Positions 5,278 through 7,023 of a DNA stretch of 7,023 bases are shown here, one piece after another. The stretch is from positions 1 through 7,023 of the forward strand of contig JALHTN010000686.1 of assembly GCA_022865865.1 (NCBI GenBank), written 5' to 3'. Origin of the DNA: Anaerolineales bacterium. GTDB lineage: Bacteria > Chloroflexota > Anaerolineae > Anaerolineales > UBA4823. Both the position numbers and the translations under genes were made by a program. The stretch's first letter is position 1; every line of letters starts with the position of its first letter. Below the pieces are notes generated by a model that was not told the DNA's origin, searched no databases, and saw only the letters and a program-made list of their open reading frames with translations.

Positions 5278-6246
5278 ATGAAATTGATCCAATCCGGCAA
5301 AGGAAAATTAATCCAGCCCCCAGATTTAAATGCCTTTCGGGAGTGGAACCGGGGTAAATCAAAAGTGTTGACCGATAAAAGGATGTCTGAAGCCGAGGCA
5401 GTCAGCCGCTTTATGAAAGATGGGGATTATATTGGTACTGAGCTTTACGGCAGCGTGCGTGCCCCCATGTCCTTGGTCAGCGAGGTCGTCCGGCAGGGGA
5501 TCAAAGATCTGCGCGTCGCCGGTCAGGGGGTTCTCGAGCTGGACCTGCTCCTGGCAGCCAGTTTGATCAAAGAACTGGATTTTACCTATATTGGTCTGGA
5601 GCTGTATGGTGTCTCAAACTGCCTGCGGCGCGAGGTAGAAAGCGGGCGTATTGAGAACATCGTTGAGTGGAGCAATGCCGCCATCACCTGGCGCTTTAAG
5701 GCCACCTCTATCGGTGTGCCGTTTATCCCCACCCGCTCGATGTTGGGCACTGACACGTTCGAATACAGCGCAGCTTTAGTCGTTGAGGATCCCTTCACTG
5801 GAGACCCAATCTGCCTGCTGCCAGCATTGATCCTGGACGTGGGACTGATCCATGTCCACCGGGCCGACAAATACGGCAATGCGCAAATCGATGGCATCAG
5901 CGGCTTTTCAGCAGAACTGGCGCGCGCCTCGAAACGATTGCTGATCAGCACCGAGGAGATTATTGACATCGAAGAAATCAGGCAGGCACCCGATCGCACC
6001 ATAATCCCTTACTACCTGGTCGATGCGGTGATTGAAGCACCCTTTGGTTCCCACCCGGGAGAGATGTGCTATCAATACCGCCGGGATGAACCCCAAATCC
6101 GGGACTGGGTGGAAGCCGCAAAAGAACCACAAACAACTCAGGCTTACCTGGATAAGTACATTTACGGCGTTAAGAACCACCAGGAGTACTTAGCGCTCTT
6201 TGGCGCTGAACGCCTTGCGAGCCTGAAACCAGGAGGGGCACAATGA
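5278..6246 (+). CDS. CoA-transferase subunit A, glutaconate CoA-transferase (GctA)-like
   Basis: A 322-residue cytoplasmic protein of the family I CoA-transferase alpha subunit type (GctA-like), which together with a beta subunit moves CoA between acyl-CoA and a carboxylic acid. Family features are SEAEAVSRFMKDGDYIG (37-53), QGVLELDLLLAA (83-94), IGLELYGVS (105-113) followed by RREVESG (117-123), WSNAAITWRF (131-140), GVPFIPTRSMLGTDTF (146-161), EDPFTGDP (170-177), IHVHRADKYGNAQIDG (191-206), KRLLISTEEIIDIEEIR (219-235) and DAVIEAPFGSHPGEM (249-263). The length is normal, with about 30 extra polar N-terminal residues. It overlaps the subunit B start by four bases. The substrate cannot be assigned: GctA relatives act on glutaconate, and a related subgroup (IpdAB) hydrolyses a ring-derived CoA ester in steroid breakdown. 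No pathway genes lie alongside to decide. Confidence 0.9.
   Translation: MKLIQSGKGKLIQPPDLNAFREWNRGKSKVLTDKRMSEAEAVSRFMKDGDYIGTELYGSVRAPMSLVSEVVRQGIKDLRVAGQGVLELDLLLAASLIKELDFTYIGLELYGVSNCLRREVESGRIENIVEWSNAAITWRFKATSIGVPFIPTRSMLGTDTFEYSAALVVEDPFTGDPICLLPALILDVGLIHVHRADKYGNAQIDGISGFSAELARASKRLLISTEEIIDIEEIRQAPDRTIIPYYLVDAVIEAPFGSHPGEMCYQYRRDEPQIRDWVEAAKEPQTTQAYLDKYIYGVKNHQEYLALFGAERLASLKPGGAQ
6231..6236 (+). promoter_or_regulatory. Ribosome binding site of subunit B inside the subunit A gene
   Basis: AGGAGG ends six bases before ATG 6243. The start overlaps the subunit A stop as ATGA (6243-6246), the classic arrangement for coupled translation and 1:1 subunit yield. Confidence 0.8.
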
Positions 6247-7019
6247 CAAGTGATACCTCCACCAATTACAAACCGGCGGAGCTGTTGGTTTGTACAGCCA
6301 GCCGTCTGATGGATGATAATACAACCGCCTTTATCGGTACCGGGATTCCAATGCTGGCCGCATCCCTGGCGCAGCGCATGCATGCTCCGAATTTGGTCAC
6401 GGTATTTGAGTTTGGTGGCACAGGCGCCATATTAGAGGAACTGCCTTTGGCGGTCGGTGGTCAAAGCACTTTCCACCGCGCAATCGCGGCAGCTGGTATC
6501 TGTGATGTCATGGAAGCCGCCCAACGTGGATTTATCGAATATGGCTTCCTAGGTGGTGCGCAGATTGATCCATATGGAAACTTAAACAGCACTGTTATCG
6601 GGGATTTCAAACGGCCCAAGGTGCGCCTGCCGGGCAGTGGGGGAGGCAATGATGTCGGTTCACACTGCTGGCAGACGATCGCCATCATGCGCCACGACAA
6701 ACGCCGTTTTGTCGAGCATCTGGATTTCGTCACTACCCCTGGCTACTTGACTGGACCAGGCGCTCGAGAAGCAGCTGGGCTGCCGCCAGGGACAGGTCCT
6801 TACCGGGTGGTATCAAACCTGGCTGTTTTGGGCTACCACCCCCAAACAAAACGTATGCTGCTCTTGGCCACCCAACCAGGGGTATCTATCGATCAAGTTG
6901 TTGAAAACACAGGCTTTGATTTGTTCATTCCCGATCAAGTGGAATCGAACCCCGCCCCAACGGCTGAAGAACTCCACATCTTACGTGAAGAAGTAGACCG
7001 GGACCGGTTGTATATCTAA
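6243..7019 (+). CDS. CoA-transferase subunit B, glutaconate CoA-transferase (GctB)-like
   Basis: A 258-residue beta subunit partner of the preceding gene. TAFIGTGIPMLAASLAQR (28-45) is the N-terminal CoA-transferase fold. FEFGGTG (55-61) fits the family I motif E-x-G-x-x-G, so Glu56 is the likely residue that forms the glutamyl-CoA thioester, near the position of the catalytic Glu54 of the Acidaminococcus beta subunit. GFLGGAQIDPYGNLNSTVIG (101-120), RLPGSGGGNDVGS (128-140) and the C-terminal QPGVSIDQVVENTGFDL (211-227) are also typical. The presence of Glu56 argues for a true transferase rather than an IpdAB-like hydrolase. The gene ends five bases inside the window edge region, with the stop TAA at 7017-7019, so any further operon members lie outside. 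Substrate unknown. Confidence 0.92.
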   Translation: MTSDTSTNYKPAELLVCTASRLMDDNTTAFIGTGIPMLAASLAQRMHAPNLVTVFEFGGTGAILEELPLAVGGQSTFHRAIAAAGICDVMEAAQRGFIEYGFLGGAQIDPYGNLNSTVIGDFKRPKVRLPGSGGGNDVGSHCWQTIAIMRHDKRRFVEHLDFVTTPGYLTGPGAREAAGLPPGTGPYRVVSNLAVLGYHPQTKRMLLLATQPGVSIDQVVENTGFDLFIPDQVESNPAPTAEELHILREEVDRDRLYI

Positions 7020-7023
7020 TCAA

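Noticed and set aside
5586..6002. Minus-strand 138-codon open frame opposite CoA-transferase subunit A
   Set aside because: It is antisense to conserved CoA-transferase motifs, so it is best read as a shadow.
1..7023. CRISPR array, tRNA, rRNA, insertion sequence or prophage signals
   Set aside because: No regularly spaced repeats, cloverleaf-like sequence, transposase or integrase motif, or terminal inverted repeats were seen on reading both strands by eye.

Overview
The window suggests a member of the Chloroflexota, most likely an Anaerolineae-type anaerobe. This is inferred from gene content and base composition (near 50% GC by eye), not from a marker gene. The strongest clue is a three-gene set (MSMEG_4193-type histidine phosphatase, DUF3090, SCO1664-type kinase-like protein) that, as I recall the family descriptions, is largely actinobacterial but also occurs in Chloroflexi. 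The moderate GC and Lys/Ile-rich proteins fit Chloroflexota better than a high-GC actinobacterium.

Layout. Positions 1-371 hold the 5' end of a xylulokinase gene on the minus strand, cut by the window edge. A 130-bp divergent promoter region (372-501) separates it from a plus-strand run of seven complete genes. These are rarA/mgsA (502-1923), the histidine phosphatase (1975-2592), DUF3090 (2634-3161), the kinase-like protein (3238-3990), homoserine dehydrogenase (4090-5115), and two CoA-transferase subunits (5278-6246 and 6243-7019) that overlap by four bases. No tRNA, rRNA, CRISPR array, insertion sequence or integration site was seen. No gap between genes exceeds 165 bases.

How the genes fit together. 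rarA and the trio are spaced closely enough (51, 41 and 76 nt) to share a transcript. RarA is a replication-fork ATPase; the trio has no established pathway but pairs an apparently intact kinase-like fold with an apparently intact phosphatase/mutase and a small protein with a Cys/His metal-site-like tail. The homoserine dehydrogenase stands alone with its own ribosome binding site and lacks a regulatory ACT domain. The CoA-transferase pair has its own promoter-like leader and is translationally coupled; its acid substrate cannot be told from the window.

The items most worth a second look are the trio itself, a perfect 9-bp hairpin whose loop overlaps the first possible start codon of the kinase-like gene, a consensus -10 box placed so close to the rarA start that the mRNA could be leaderless, and a leader before the CoA-transferase genes with an imperfect direct repeat, alternative hairpins and two tiny tandem reading frames.
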